Source of the DNA: Pseudomonadota bacterium
GTDB taxonomy: Bacteria; Pseudomonadota; Gammaproteobacteria; Xanthomonadales; Ahniellaceae
Assembly: GCA_022843465.1 (NCBI GenBank)
Contig: JALHNO010000034.1
Coordinates: 1-34,254 of the forward strand
Reading direction: 5' to 3'
Length of the DNA: 34,254 bases
Part shown: piece by piece, positions 1 through 11,821 of the stretch
How the letters are laid out: each line of letters begins with the position of its first letter
How positions within the stretch are numbered: position 1 is the stretch's first letter
Position numbers and translations under genes: made by a program
Notes under the pieces: model-generated
Told to the model about the DNA's origin: nothing
What the model saw: the letters and a program-made list of their open reading frames with translations, nothing else
Databases searched by the model: none

Positions 1-3000
1 GACAGCGCAGTCGCCGGTCAGACCTGTACGCTGACCGTGCTCGCTGCGGGCATCACCGACCAGGATGCCGGCGATCCGCCGGACAACATGCTGGCCAACT
101 TCGTCGCGAGCTTCAGCTTCGCCGCCGTCGCCAACGACGATGCCTACCCGGTCACCCATCATCTGACCCTGTCGGCGCCAGCGGCAACCGGGACCGACGC
201 GAATGACATCCTCGGCGCCGCGGTCATCACCGGCTTTGGCGCCACCATTGGCACCGCCAACGGCACGGCGCCCGGCACCCGCCTCGACGATGGCGCGAAC
301 GGGAGCCTGCTGTTGAACCCGAACGGTACTTTCACGTTCTTCCCGCCGGCGACGCCAGCGGGCGCGAGCACGGACTTCTTCTACACCGTGACCGGCGGTG
401 ACACCGCGATGATCACCTACACCTATCAGAGCGAGTTCGTCTGGTTCGTCGACAACACGCCGACCGCTCCGGTCTGCACCGGCAGCAACGTCGGCACCCA
501 GGCCTGCCCGGCCGCAGTCACCTCGACCGTCACCGCGCTCGATACGGCAAACGACGCGATCTTCGTCGCCTCGGGCAACTACAGCGGCCAGACCGCGCTG
601 GAAGCCGGCGAATTCCTGATCGGCGATGGATCCAGCAGTACGCTGGGCGCGATTCTGGCGATCACGCCGGTCACCGGCTCGGCGTTCCCGGCGTTCTCCG
701 CCGCGGCACCGGTGCTGAGCACCGGCAGCCTCAGCGATTGCGTCGTGCTCAGCACCGGCAACACCATTCGCGGGGTGACGATCGCCAACTGCGGTGGCGC
801 CAGCGGCGACTCATCGGATATCAATGGCACCGGCTTCGGTACCTTGACCGTCGCTGAGTCAACATTGAACGGCAGCGGCCGCGCACTGCGGCTGACGACC
901 GGCACCTTGACCGGCTCGTTCCTCGACATCGACGTCACCGCAGCGACCGGCGAAGGTATCCGGCTGGACGCAGTCGGTGGCACCTGGTCCGTCGCCAGCC
1001 AGCTCAACTTCGGCACCACCGGATTGAATGGCATCGAAATCCGCAATGCGCCAGCCTCGGCGAACATGACCCTGACCGGCGGTGCGGTGGTCACCAAGAC
1101 CAGTGCCGGTAGCGCGTTGCTCCTCGACACCAACAATGCCGGTGCCACGCTGAACTTCGGTTCGGTGGCCCTCTCCAACAGCAACGGCACCGCCCTCAGC
1201 AGCAACGCCTCACCGCTCACCATCACCGGCAGCGGCAGCACGCTGACCGCAACAAACGGCCCGGCCCTGACCGCGATCAACACCACCTTTGCTGGTGGCG
1301 CGACCTTCGCAACGGTGAGTTCGACCAACAGTACGACGCAGGGCGTCAATCTGGTCACCGTAACCGGCGCAGTGATCATCAACGGCGGCGCGATCACCGA
1401 AGCGGCCGGCACCGACTTCGCGATCGGTACCGCGGCCGTCAGTTCCGGCGGTGCAGCCAACATCACTTACGCCGGCACCATCACCGACGACCTGGGTCAG
1501 TTGATCACGGTCCAGAACGCAACCGGCGGCACCAAGCTGTTCTCGGGTGCGATCACCGACGGTAACGATGGCGACGGCAACGGTATCAGTCTGACCAGCA
1601 ACACCGGTGCGACGATCAACTTCACCGGCGGTGTCACGTTGAATACCGGCGCAAATGCGGCGTTCACCGCGACCGGTGGCGGCACGCTCAGCATCACCGG
1701 AGCTTCGAACACGCTGACGACGACAAGCGCTACCGCGCTCAACGTTGCCAACACAACGATCGGTGCGAGTGGTCTGACGTTCCGCAGTATCAGTTCGAAC
1801 GGCGCAGTCAGCGGAATTATCGTGAACAACACGGGTACCAACGCCGGGCTCACCATCACCGGCAATGGCGGAGCCTGCACGTCTGCGGGCACTTGCACTG
1901 GGGGTGCGATCCAGAATTCGACTTCTGACGGCATCGTACTCACCAGTACGCAGAGTCCGAGCCTGACCCGCCTCAATGTCACGGACTCCGCCGGAAGTGC
2001 AGCCGATGACGGCATCGTGATGACCAACATCACGGGTACGGTGACGATTGATAACTCAGCGATCATCAACAGCCCGCACAACGGCGTCACTGTCGACAAC
2101 AACAACACCAATATGGCTGGCTTCAACTTCACGAACAGCACGATCTCCTGTGTTGCAGGTCAGCCGTGCGAGCCGTCAGGATCGATTGGCAACGATGGCT
2201 TGTTGCTGGTCATGCGAGGCACGTCGGTGCTGCCCAACGGCGTGATTTCCGGCTCGACCTTCAATGGCGTACGGGCGGTTGCCGTACAGGTACAAGCAGG
2301 CGACACTGGCCGTATCGGCGTAAATTCTGGAGCACCGGCCACGTTTGTTCTGAACGCGGCCAACAGTTTCACGGTGCAGAGCAATGTATTCACCGGCAAC
2401 GGCCAAGGCATCGACATCGACTCGTCGCAGGTCTCCAACGTGACCTTCCAGGTTCTGGCCAACACGATTGTCGGCAAGCTGACGGCGCCGGGCGCTGTTT
2501 CGAGTCAATCGAGCTCGAACGCGATCAACGCCTTCACAACCGCGGGTGCTGATACCGGGCCAGCTGCACATTCCTTCGTCGGCAATATCGACGGCAACAT
2601 CATCGGAACGCAGGGCGTGAAGGACTCAGGCTCGGGCATCGGTAATGGCATCCGTGTCGTCGTGCAGGGAGCGAACACTCGCGGAGTCGTCACCGTCAAC
2701 AACAATATCATTCGCGAAGTGCCAAACGCCACGATCCTGAATTTCATTGCCCAGAACGGTGCGGGCGTGGCCGGAGCCAACACGGCGCGGTTCAAGATCA
2801 CCAACAACGTCATGCCCGCGCCATCTGGCTCGAATCTGGGACTTTGCGGTCCGGCCAATACGCCTTGCGCCGACACTGGTATTTTTGTGCTCGCCGACGA
2901 AGCCACGCCGGTCTGCAATGTCATCACAGGAAACAATATTTACGACCTCGTGCCGATGAATGGCAACTTTGGCGTCTATCTGGCGGAGCGTGCCGGTCCA

Positions 3001-3156
3001 CCGGCGGGTGCACAGCTCACCGTTGAAGGCACCGGCGGGTCAAACTCGGTTTACATCCAGGCCAACAACACCTTGGCTGGAGCGCTGAAGTTCCTGGATG
3101 AAGGCGCCAACACGGCTCAGGTCGGTCTCGGCACGTGCGGAACGTTTGCACCGTGA
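1..3156 (+). CDS. Large secreted beta-helix repeat protein, 5' end cut by window edge
   Basis: The frame is open from base 1, so this is the C-terminal part (over 1,050 residues) of a longer protein. An Ig/cadherin-like module comes first (DDAYPV near residue 50 and a GSLLLNPNGTFTFFPP turn near 100). It is followed by a FVDNT...DAIFVASGNYSG segment, the usual entry to a right-handed parallel beta-helix. The rest is Ser/Thr/Gly/Asn-rich strand repeats such as GLNGIEIRN and TLTATNGPAL. Lysine is scarce. Cysteines occur in closely spaced pairs (CTGSNVGTQAC, CTSAGTC, CVAGQPC), as in disulphide-bearing exported proteins. The signal peptide would lie outside the window. No membrane anchor or autotransporter barrel is seen at the C-terminus (ends GLGTCGTFAP). 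A surface or secreted adhesin/polysaccharide-binding role is inference; the substrate is unknown. Confidence 0.85.
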   Translation, partial: DSAVAGQTCTLTVLAAGITDQDAGDPPDNMLANFVASFSFAAVANDDAYPVTHHLTLSAPAATGTDANDILGAAVITGFGATIGTANGTAPGTRLDDGANGSLLLNPNGTFTFFPPATPAGASTDFFYTVTGGDTAMITYTYQSEFVWFVDNTPTAPVCTGSNVGTQACPAAVTSTVTALDTANDAIFVASGNYSGQTALEAGEFLIGDGSSSTLGAILAITPVTGSAFPAFSAAAPVLSTGSLSDCVVLSTGNTIRGVTIANCGGASGDSSDINGTGFGTLTVAESTLNGSGRALRLTTGTLTGSFLDIDVTAATGEGIRLDAVGGTWSVASQLNFGTTGLNGIEIRNAPASANMTLTGGAVVTKTSAGSALLLDTNNAGATLNFGSVALSNSNGTALSSNASPLTITGSGSTLTATNGPALTAINTTFAGGATFATVSSTNSTTQGVNLVTVTGAVIINGGAITEAAGTDFAIGTAAVSSGGAANITYAGTITDDLGQLITVQNATGGTKLFSGAITDGNDGDGNGISLTSNTGATINFTGGVTLNTGANAAFTATGGGTLSITGASNTLTTTSATALNVANTTIGASGLTFRSISSNGAVSGIIVNNTGTNAGLTITGNGGACTSAGTCTGGAIQNSTSDGIVLTSTQSPSLTRLNVTDSAGSAADDGIVMTNITGTVTIDNSAIINSPHNGVTVDNNNTNMAGFNFTNSTISCVAGQPCEPSGSIGNDGLLLVMRGTSVLPNGVISGSTFNGVRAVAVQVQAGDTGRIGVNSGAPATFVLNAANSFTVQSNVFTGNGQGIDIDSSQVSNVTFQVLANTIVGKLTAPGAVSSQSSSNAINAFTTAGADTGPAAHSFVGNIDGNIIGTQGVKDSGSGIGNGIRVVVQGANTRGVVTVNNNIIREVPNATILNFIAQNGAGVAGANTARFKITNNVMPAPSGSNLGLCGPANTPCADTGIFVLADEATPVCNVITGNNIYDLVPMNGNFGVYLAERAGPPAGAQLTVEGTGGSNSVYIQANNTLAGALKFLDEGANTAQVGLGTCGTFAP

Positions 3157-3171
3157 TCTGTACTGCCGGGG

Positions 3172-3187
3172 CGATCGACTTCGATCG
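3172..3187 (+). terminator. Short hairpin just after the beta-helix gene
   Basis: Perfect inverted repeat CGATCGA-CT-TCGATCG, beginning 16 bases after the stop codon. There is no T-run, so intrinsic termination is uncertain. It may only be an mRNA 3'-end stabiliser. Confidence 0.3.
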
Positions 3188-3361
3188 GCGGTATCAAGCC
3201 GTCGACGAAGCGCGGCCGGGCATTTGCGGCACCGGACGGTATGGATCAAACCAGCGCCGTCAGGAACTGAAGCCAGCACATCCATGATTCTGAAAATTCC
3301 CAATTTCCGCCGCTCGATGATCTGAGTGCGACCGTCAAGGCGCAGGGCCAGTCTGTGCGCC

Positions 3362-3893
3362 ATGCCCTATCCCCGATCCACCCTCGTTCCTCCCGGCGCA
3401 CCCGGCGTGTTCCTCTGCGCGTCGCACTGCGTGCGCCGCGCGTTCTTCTGTGGCGACTACGGCTATACCGGTCGTTCGTACGAGCATCGCCGGCAGTGGC
3501 TGGAGGAACGGGTGCGCGAGATTGGAGGGTTTTTCGCTGTCTCGCTCTGGGGTTTCGCCGTGACGAGCAATCACTTGCATGTGGGCGGGCAGACTTTGCC
3601 AGAAGTAGCGCAGGCGTGGTCGGACCTGGAAGTGGCGCAGCGTTGGTGTGGCGCTTCATGTCAACCCGGACAAACCGTTCCTGGCAAGAAATGGGGACTT
3701 GGATCTGCTCAGGCCGCCTCTTTCAGTCGCTGCTGGTTGGTGGTTCTTCTGTGCGTGCGCGCGGCAGCGATTCGCGTCGCACGCTGGAGCTGACGAGTTC
3801 TGGATCGGCGGAGTGCCCAGTCGCCGGCATCTTCCAGACGAGGGCTGCGTGCCGCCGCTCCTCGTTCGAATGCTCAATCATCCGCTTAACGAT
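3362..3893 (+). pseudogene. Decayed REP-associated tyrosine transposase (RAYT, IS200-like Y1 family)
   Basis: The ATG at 3362 opens MPYPRSTLVPPGAPGVFLC, then CVRRAFFCGD, YTGRSYEHRRQWLEERV and FAVSLWGFAVTSNHLHV. This is the N-terminal half of a RAYT/Transposase_IS200-like protein, including the HUH metal-binding motif (SNHLHV, near 3570). Similarity stops near 3655, where the frame runs into unrelated sequence ending at 3793. A second piece reappears in another frame at about 3798-3893 (FWIGG...DEGCV...MLNHPL). It resembles a worn version of the family's FWEGR...LLDEG...VDLNPV region. The gene therefore seems to have suffered an internal deletion and frameshift and should be inactive. The family assignment of the first half is firm; the second fragment is by eye. 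RAYTs mobilise or maintain REP palindromes. Confidence 0.7.
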
Positions 3894-3978
3894 GGTCTAT
3901 GGCGTATGGCCTGGTGCAGGCTTGGCTCGAGAGCTGATGCGGTTCGCTGCGCTCACCAGCATACTTGGGGCTATGGTG

Positions 3979-4746
3979 CTACCCCGCGGCAGCATGGGCG
4001 CGCAGGCGTTCGGCTTCTTCGTGGCCGAGCCAGGAATCGACGATTCGATGCACCAGATACAGGATCGGCGTGGCGAGGATCGCGACGATCCCCTTGTAGA
4101 AGTAGTTGACGGTGCCGACGGCAAGGAACAATGCGACCGGCCACTGCTGCGGGCCGAGCACGAAGGCGATGTAGAGCACGACATAGCTGTCGATGAACTG
4201 CGAGACCAGGGTTGAGCCGGTGGCACGCAGGCCAAGCCAGCGGGGCCCGGTGCGACGACGGATCTGGTGGAACACGCTGACATCGATCAATTGGGCCACC
4301 AGGAAGGCGACCACCGATCCGGCGATCGTCCACAGCGCCTGTCCGAACACCGCCGAGAACGCGGCCTGCATGTCGGGGACGCCAGCGGGGGCCATCACGG
4401 TCAGCCACCAGGTTGCGGGTACCAGCCAGATCGCGAGATAGGCGAACGCGAAGGCGTATACGATCAGGGCGACCGCCAGCCAGGACAGAAAGCGGACACC
4501 GCGGGGTCCGTAGTATTCGTTGATGATGTCGGTCATCACGAAAACCACAGGCCACAGCATCACGCCAGCGGTGAAACTGAGCGAGCCACTCTGGCCGAAC
4601 AGGCGCCAGTTGAAGGTATCCAGGCCCAGCGTAGGTTCGAGTGCGAAAATCTTGACGCCGACGAATTCGGCGATCAGCACATTGGTGATGAACAGGCCGG
4701 TCAACACGACAAACAGCAGTTGGCCGCGGGAAAACAGCTGGTTCAT
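3979..4746 (-). CDS. yhhQ: Queuosine precursor transporter, YhhQ/VUT family (DUF165)
   Basis: 255-residue inner-membrane protein with about six hydrophobic segments. It starts MNQLFSRGQLLFVVLTGLFI and carries the family's TAGVMLWPVVFVMTDIINEYYG signature near residues 59-80. The end region has SQFIDSYVVLYIAF and NYFYKGIVAILATPILY. YhhQ proteins import the 7-deazaguanine precursors preQ0/preQ1 that are inserted into tRNA as queuosine. The ATG overlaps the stop of the upstream DUF502 gene as ATGA (4743-4746), so the two are probably translationally coupled. Length matches the family. Confidence in the family is high; transport of queuosine precursors is taken from the E. coli member. Confidence 0.9.
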   Translation of the reverse strand: MNQLFSRGQLLFVVLTGLFITNVLIAEFVGVKIFALEPTLGLDTFNWRLFGQSGSLSFTAGVMLWPVVFVMTDIINEYYGPRGVRFLSWLAVALIVYAFAFAYLAIWLVPATWWLTVMAPAGVPDMQAAFSAVFGQALWTIAGSVVAFLVAQLIDVSVFHQIRRRTGPRWLGLRATGSTLVSQFIDSYVVLYIAFVLGPQQWPVALFLAVGTVNYFYKGIVAILATPILYLVHRIVDSWLGHEEAERLRAHAAAG

Positions 4747-5411
4747 TCGAGTCGATCTCCGCCACGTGCAAAACGGATGGTATCCGGGCCCTTGGCACCG
4801 CCGGAGATGATGAAGGACATGGCCTGGTCCACCGTCCAGTCGGTCGGCGTCAGTTGCGATACCGGAACGATCTCCAGATAACCGGAAGTCGGATTGGGCG
4901 TCGTAGGCACATAGACAGCGGCGAGTTCCTCGCCGGTCATCTCATCGCGCATGACCCGGGTGACCAAGCCTACGGTTTTCATCTCGGCCGAGGGGAAATT
5001 GATCAATACCACACGCTGGGTGCCATCGGGCTTGGTGCGCAGGGCTTCCAGCAACTGCTTGGAACTGCCATAGACGGTCTGCGCCAGGGGCACGCGACTG
5101 AGCCAGCCCTCGAATATCCTGAGCACGCGCTGGCCGACCACGCGGGTGGCAAAGACCCCGGTGGCGAGGATGAAGAGGAGGCTCATCACGATCCCGATGG
5201 CGGATTGCACCAAGGGCTTGCTCAGCCAGCCAAACACGCTGGGGAGGGCCTCGGCAAGTGGTGCCAGTACGCCATTGATCCACGGTGCCGACAGATAGGT
5301 CAGGCCCTGCAGAACAAAGGTGAACACGATCCAGGTCAGCCAGATCGGCAGGATCGTCAGTACGCCGGTCAGGAAATAGCGTTGCAGTCGCGTGGTGTTG
5401 ATGCGTGGCAA
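4743..5411 (-). CDS. DUF502 family membrane protein
   Basis: 222 residues starting MPRINTTRLQRYFLTGVLTI. The N-terminal half has two hydrophobic segments (about 11-37 and 68-90). They are followed by a soluble C-terminal domain with SRVPLAQTVYGSSKQLLEAL near 105-124 and the VYVPTTPNPTSGYLEIVP signature near 167-185, both typical of DUF502. The biochemical role of the family is not known to me; plant relatives are called COV proteins. First gene of a two-gene unit with yhhQ (4-base overlap) and divergent from the P-loop kinase gene across a 109-base spacer. A membrane location is clear; the function is not. Confidence 0.88.
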   Translation of the reverse strand: MPRINTTRLQRYFLTGVLTILPIWLTWIVFTFVLQGLTYLSAPWINGVLAPLAEALPSVFGWLSKPLVQSAIGIVMSLLFILATGVFATRVVGQRVLRIFEGWLSRVPLAQTVYGSSKQLLEALRTKPDGTQRVVLINFPSAEMKTVGLVTRVMRDEMTGEELAAVYVPTTPNPTSGYLEIVPVSQLTPTDWTVDQAMSFIISGGAKGPDTIRFARGGDRLE

Positions 5412-5520
5412 GATCGACTCCGGAAGATGGCCTCCATGTTGCCGCAGTCGCAGGCGGGATGCCAGCGCGCTGCGGGTTCGCTGCCGTTAAGCTATCAGCA
5501 CGCTCTGCTGCCCGGCTGCC

Positions 5521-6117
5521 ATGTCAGAACCGCTTCCAGACTCGTCCGAGGTGCGTCCTCGCTTTGGCTTGCGCTTGCGCTCGCCGGTCGTGGTGGCCCT
5601 GATCGGTTTGCCGGGTGCCGGCAAGTCCACCGTGGCTGATCACCTGCGCGCGCGGCTGCAGGTGCGGGTAGTGAATCGCGACGCGATCCGCCGCGCACTG
5701 TTTCCGCAGTGCGCCTACAGTCAGCCGGAGAAGCGCGCTTCGGTGCGCGCTGCCTTTCACGCCGTCGAAGTCAATGCGGCGCTCGGCGAGTCCACTGTGG
5801 TGGATGGCATGACCTTCTCCAAGACCCGCGATCTGGTTCATCTGTCCGAGCTGGCCGCCAGGTATCGACTCGGATTTGTGCCCATCTGGCTCGATGTCAG
5901 TGCTGACATTGCACGTGCGCGAATCCAGGCGGATATCGACGCGGGCAGTGTCCACCTTGCCGAGGACCGTGTTCCGGCCATGGTCGATGCGGTGCTCGAG
6001 GGATTCCAGCGGCCGCCGCCCACGGTGCCGATGATCGACGCCAGTCAGCCGGCGCAACAAGTCTGTGCGCTGGCCGAAAAGCTGGTGATTGCGCGCGCCG
6101 GTGGCCGCAACAGCTGA
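5521..6117 (+). CDS. P-loop kinase / AAA_33-type ATP-binding protein
   Basis: 198 residues with a textbook Walker A at residues 29-37 (GLPGAGKST), preceded by a beta-strand (VVVALI). A RDAIRRALFP segment follows, as in zeta-toxin/gluconate-kinase-like small-molecule kinases. The VVDGMTF strand is a likely Walker-B-like element. PIWLDVSADIARARIQ resembles the LID/arginine-bearing helix of these kinases. The substrate cannot be read from sequence. It sits alone on the plus strand between divergent DUF502 and convergent DUF4442 (6 bases from stop to stop). The ATG at 5521 has only a weak ribosome-binding site (GCCCGGCTGCC). A toxin role is unlikely because no antitoxin gene is next to it. Confidence 0.8.
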   Translation: MSEPLPDSSEVRPRFGLRLRSPVVVALIGLPGAGKSTVADHLRARLQVRVVNRDAIRRALFPQCAYSQPEKRASVRAAFHAVEVNAALGESTVVDGMTFSKTRDLVHLSELAARYRLGFVPIWLDVSADIARARIQADIDAGSVHLAEDRVPAMVDAVLEGFQRPPPTVPMIDASQPAQQVCALAEKLVIARAGGRNS

Positions 6118-6123
6118 GTCTGC

Positions 6124-6585
6124 TCAGCGCGGCCGCTCGCGTTCCTTCAGGCGCACATAGATCTGTTTGCGCACGCGTGCCACCACGTCGCCGCTCGCGG
6201 TCACGATCTCGACGGGCATCCAGCGCAGATGCTTTTCGCCAGATGCCGCGGCCGCCCGGATCTCATCGAGGGTGGTGGCATCGAGTCTGAATTCGCACCA
6301 GACCGGTTCCTTGACCGCACGGACGAACTCGATTTCGGCGGCCTTGTCCCAGACCAGATAGTCCGAGCCGAGATTCTCCAGGATCATGATCATCCAGTAG
6401 GGGTCGGTCATCGCGAACAGCGAGCCGCCAAAATGGGTGCCGACATAGTTGCGGTTCAACAGACCGATCCTGAGCCCGACCCGGACATGGCGAAAATCTT
6501 CGCTGATGGTTTCGACGGTTATCCCGGCACCGATGAAGGGCGGCCACCAGTTCATCAGTCGGCGCAGTTTGCTGGCTTTACTCAT
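6124..6585 (-). CDS. DUF4442 hotdog-fold (thioesterase-like) protein
   Basis: 153 residues starting MSKASKLRRLMNWWPPFIGA. The hotdog core shows RVGLRIGLLNRNYVGTHFGG (about 35-54), where NYVGTHFGGSLFAMTDP is the DUF4442 signature helix. KAAEIEFVRAVKEPV follows as the central strand. The fold is that of YiiD C-terminal-like acyl-CoA thioesterases, but an enzymatic role for this member is inference. It lies 98 bases downstream of ybbN on the same strand and converges with the kinase gene. Soluble and cytoplasmic; no signal peptide. Confidence 0.82.
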   Translation of the reverse strand: MSKASKLRRLMNWWPPFIGAGITVETISEDFRHVRVGLRIGLLNRNYVGTHFGGSLFAMTDPYWMIMILENLGSDYLVWDKAAEIEFVRAVKEPVWCEFRLDATTLDEIRAAAASGEKHLRWMPVEIVTASGDVVARVRKQIYVRLKERERPR

Positions 6586-6683
6586 CTTGATTCTGGATCG
6601 ATACGGTGGTCGGACCCTGATCGCATTGATTGGAGTCCTGATTCCAAACGCAGTGCGTTGGCTGCACCATGCGGTAGCGCGCG

Positions 6684-7544
6684 CTAGAACAGGATCGCCG
6701 CCATACGCTTGCGGGTCCGGCTGACCAGATCGGCATCGTCGATCAGCAGGAACGCGGCGATCAGGGCCTTGCGCCCGAGATCGTCTTCAAATTTGCGATC
6801 GCTGCGCATGATCTCGAAGTAGGCCTCGAGCGCGGCTTCGTGATCACCGGCAAGCAGGCGATGACTGCCCCATTGATAGCGCGCCAGGTGATCATCGGGC
6901 TTCTGTGCCAGCCGCGCTGCGAGCGCGGCTTCGTCGGGGGCATCGCGCAGCACCTTGATGAAATCGAGGTGGGCACGGGCGCGACGCGTCAGGTCGTGGG
7001 TTTCCAGGTTGGCCGGCAGGCTGGCGACCACAGACTCGGCCTCGGCGTACTCGGCCGCCGCGAGCAGGGCCTTGATCAGATCGAGCTTGAGCTCGGCCTT
7101 GTCCGGTTCCGCGGCGATGGCGTCACGCGCGGCCTGGACCTGGGCCGTCGGATCGAGTGCGGGCGCGGCACTCTCTTCCGCGATTTCCTCGGCGACTTCA
7201 ATGCCGCCCAGATGCGGCGTCAACCACTCCCTGATCACCGATTCGGGCTGCACGCCCATGAAGCCATCGAGCGGGCGGCCATCCTTGATCAGCATTACCG
7301 TGGGCAGGGAACGCACACCAAAGGCACCCGCCAACTGCGGCTGTTCGTCGGTATTGACCTTGGCCAGCAGCACCTTGCCTTTCAGATCATTGACCAGCTT
7401 CTCGATGATCGGCGTGAGCTGCTTGCACGGCGCGCACCAGGGCGCCCAGAAGTCGACGAGCACCGGTTGCTGCGTCGATGCCAGCAGGACCTTGTTCTCA
7501 AAATCGGCGTCGCTGACGTCAAAAATATAGGGCGAAGTAGACAT
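6684..7544 (-). CDS. ybbN: Thioredoxin-TPR co-chaperone, YbbN/CnoX family
   Basis: 286 residues. Residues 1-110 form a thioredoxin domain with the active site WCAPC (Cys37/Cys40) and the cis-proline segment SLPTVMLI. Residues from about 140 onward are TPR-like helices, including RYQWGSHRLLAGDHEAALEAYFEIM and the RKALIAAFLLI C-terminus typical of YbbN. E. coli CnoX lacks a canonical CxxC; this protein keeps both cysteines, so it may act as an oxidoreductase as well as a holdase. An Asp/Glu/Ala-rich linker (VAEEIAEESAAPALDPT) separates the domains. It is 73 bases downstream of the amidohydrolase gene on the same strand; co-transcription is possible but not shown. Confidence 0.9.
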   Translation of the reverse strand: MSTSPYIFDVSDADFENKVLLASTQQPVLVDFWAPWCAPCKQLTPIIEKLVNDLKGKVLLAKVNTDEQPQLAGAFGVRSLPTVMLIKDGRPLDGFMGVQPESVIREWLTPHLGGIEVAEEIAEESAAPALDPTAQVQAARDAIAAEPDKAELKLDLIKALLAAAEYAEAESVVASLPANLETHDLTRRARAHLDFIKVLRDAPDEAALAARLAQKPDDHLARYQWGSHRLLAGDHEAALEAYFEIMRSDRKFEDDLGRKALIAAFLLIDDADLVSRTRKRMAAILF

Positions 7545-7617
7545 GAAAGGCCTTGAAGATGTTTCTGGCTAGGTGAGGCCGGCGCAGCGCAATTCAAGAT
7601 TGCCCGACGCCCGCTGT

Positions 7618-8922
7618 TCAGGGCTGCGGCTGACGATGGACCGTGCCACCCTTCATCACGAAAGCCATCCTCTGCAGCACGCCGATGTCGGCAAGTGGAT
7701 CACCAGCTACCGCAATGATGTCGGCAAACTGGCCGCTTGCGATCCGGCCCGAGTCGGCCTCGACACCCAGTATTTTTGCCGGTGTCAGGGTGGCCGAGCG
7801 GATCGCATCGATGGGACTGACACCCGCCTCGACCATCAGCTGGAATTCGCGGGCGTTGTCGCCGTGTGGCGATACACCGCTGTCGGTGCCAAAGGCATAA
7901 CGCACACCGGCCTTCTGGGCGCGGGCAAAGGCCGCCTTGATCTGTACTCCGATCTTGACCGCCTTGGGACGCACGATCTCGGGGAACCAGCCGTCGATCT
8001 GTGCCTTCTCGGACACATAGGTGCCGGCGAGGATGGTCGGAACCAGATAGGTGCCATGCTGCTTCATCAGCGCGATCACCTCATCGTCGATGTGGGTGCC
8101 ATGCTCGATGGTGGTAACGCCGCCGAGCACGGCGCGCTTCATGCCCTCGGCGCCATGGGCATGGGCGGCGACGATGAAACCGTAGTCGCGGGCGGTATCC
8201 ACGATCGACTGGATTTCGGCGACGGTGAACTGCGGGTTGTCGGCGCTCTTGGCATAGCTGAGCACGCCGCCGGTCGCGGTGATCTTGATGGTGTCGGCGC
8301 CTTCCTTGTAGCGGGCCCGCACGGCCTTGCGGGCTTCATCGACACCGTCGACAACGCCGTCCTCGGGCTCTGGGTAGCCCAGGCTGTGCAGCAGATCCTG
8401 GCTGATGCCGTTGCGCGGATCGGCATGGCCGCCGGTGGTTGCGATCGATTTGCCTGCGGCATAGATGCGGGGGCCCCTGGCGACACCCGCATCGATGGCA
8501 TTGCGCAGTGAAATCGCTACGCCGTCACCGGAGCCGAGATCGCGCACACTGGTGAATCCGGCAAGCAGGGTGCGCTCGGCGTACTGCGCTGCCCGCAGTG
8601 CATGGTCGGCCGGGTTGAGCCGGAAGCCCTCCGAATACGAGTCTTTTCCTTGCTGCGAGGCGATATGCACGTGCATGTCGGTAAAACCGGGCAGGCAGGT
8701 ATGCGCGCCGAGATCGATCAACCGCGCGCCCGCCTTCTGCAGGGTATGGCCGGCCTGTACCTGGCTGATGCGGTCGTTCTCGACCAGGATCGATTGCGCG
8801 CCGATATCGCGACCGGCGACCGGATCGATCAGATGGCCGCAGCGCAGAATGGTGCTGGACTGGGCGTGCAGGCCGGAAGCGGAGAGCAGGCCGGCGAGGG
8901 CGAGGGCAAGGGACGTGCGCAT
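7618..8922 (-). CDS. Secreted metal-dependent amidohydrolase (imidazolonepropionase/prolidase-like)
   Basis: 434 residues with a signal peptide (hydrophobic [13 protein letters not shown], cleavage after HA at about 20). Metal-centre residues of the amidohydrolase superfamily are in place. They are HVH at 84-86 after LPGFTDM, Lys212 in IKITATGG (candidate carboxylated bridging lysine), His253/His255 in AAHAHG, His273 in IEHGTH and Asp346 in FGTDSG. This matches the exported imidazolonepropionase-like/Xaa-Pro dipeptidase-like subfamily, which often hydrolyses dipeptides or cyclic amides. The substrate here is unknown. Expected in the periplasm or outside the cell. Divergent from leuS across 205 bases. 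No lipobox cysteine follows the signal peptide. Confidence 0.9.
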   Translation of the reverse strand: MRTSLALALAGLLSASGLHAQSSTILRCGHLIDPVAGRDIGAQSILVENDRISQVQAGHTLQKAGARLIDLGAHTCLPGFTDMHVHIASQQGKDSYSEGFRLNPADHALRAAQYAERTLLAGFTSVRDLGSGDGVAISLRNAIDAGVARGPRIYAAGKSIATTGGHADPRNGISQDLLHSLGYPEPEDGVVDGVDEARKAVRARYKEGADTIKITATGGVLSYAKSADNPQFTVAEIQSIVDTARDYGFIVAAHAHGAEGMKRAVLGGVTTIEHGTHIDDEVIALMKQHGTYLVPTILAGTYVSEKAQIDGWFPEIVRPKAVKIGVQIKAAFARAQKAGVRYAFGTDSGVSPHGDNAREFQLMVEAGVSPIDAIRSATLTPAKILGVEADSGRIASGQFADIIAVAGDPLADIGVLQRMAFVMKGGTVHRQPQP

Positions 8923-9010
8923 GCGAATCTCCCAAGTAAACCGCAGATGATAGTGGAGCGCGGCGGCAACCGCCGTCTGCGCCAGGTGAAGTCGCCTGGT
9001 CAGGTCTGCG

Positions 9011-9035
9011 ATGGCGCCAATCTGACGAGCGCCAT
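9011..9035. promoter_or_regulatory. Inverted repeat between amidohydrolase and leuS
   Basis: Perfect 7-bp arms ATGGCGC / GCGCCAT with an 11-base spacer, in the 205-bp divergent spacer (8923-9127). Could be an operator or a transcript hairpin. No clear -35/-10 pair was identified in this spacer. Confidence 0.25.
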
Positions 9036-9112
9036 TTCGAGCCGGTGCGAGGTTTTCTGATCGCGTCCGCTACGGTAGTCTGCTGTATTCCCCGGATTGA
9101 ACTGGCCGCTGA

Positions 9113-11719
<2,607 letters not shown>

Positions 11720-11821
11720 TCCGTCGTTGATCCAGGCGCAGTCGCCACGGCGCTGCGCTTCGAGGCGGCGGAGCAGCTACCATTCGCCCCTGTTGATTGC
11801 CAGATGCCTGCCGGGAGCGCC

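Noticed and set aside
5428-5443. TGGCCT-N5-TTGCC upstream of the P-loop kinase gene, possible sigma-54 element
   Set aside because: GG and GC spacing fits, but two core bases differ and there is no enhancer-like repeat. Such matches arise often in high-GC sequence.
5521-6117. Zeta-type toxin of a toxin-antitoxin system
   Set aside because: The P-loop and kinase fold fit many small kinases. There is no small antitoxin gene beside it; both neighbours are unrelated genes.
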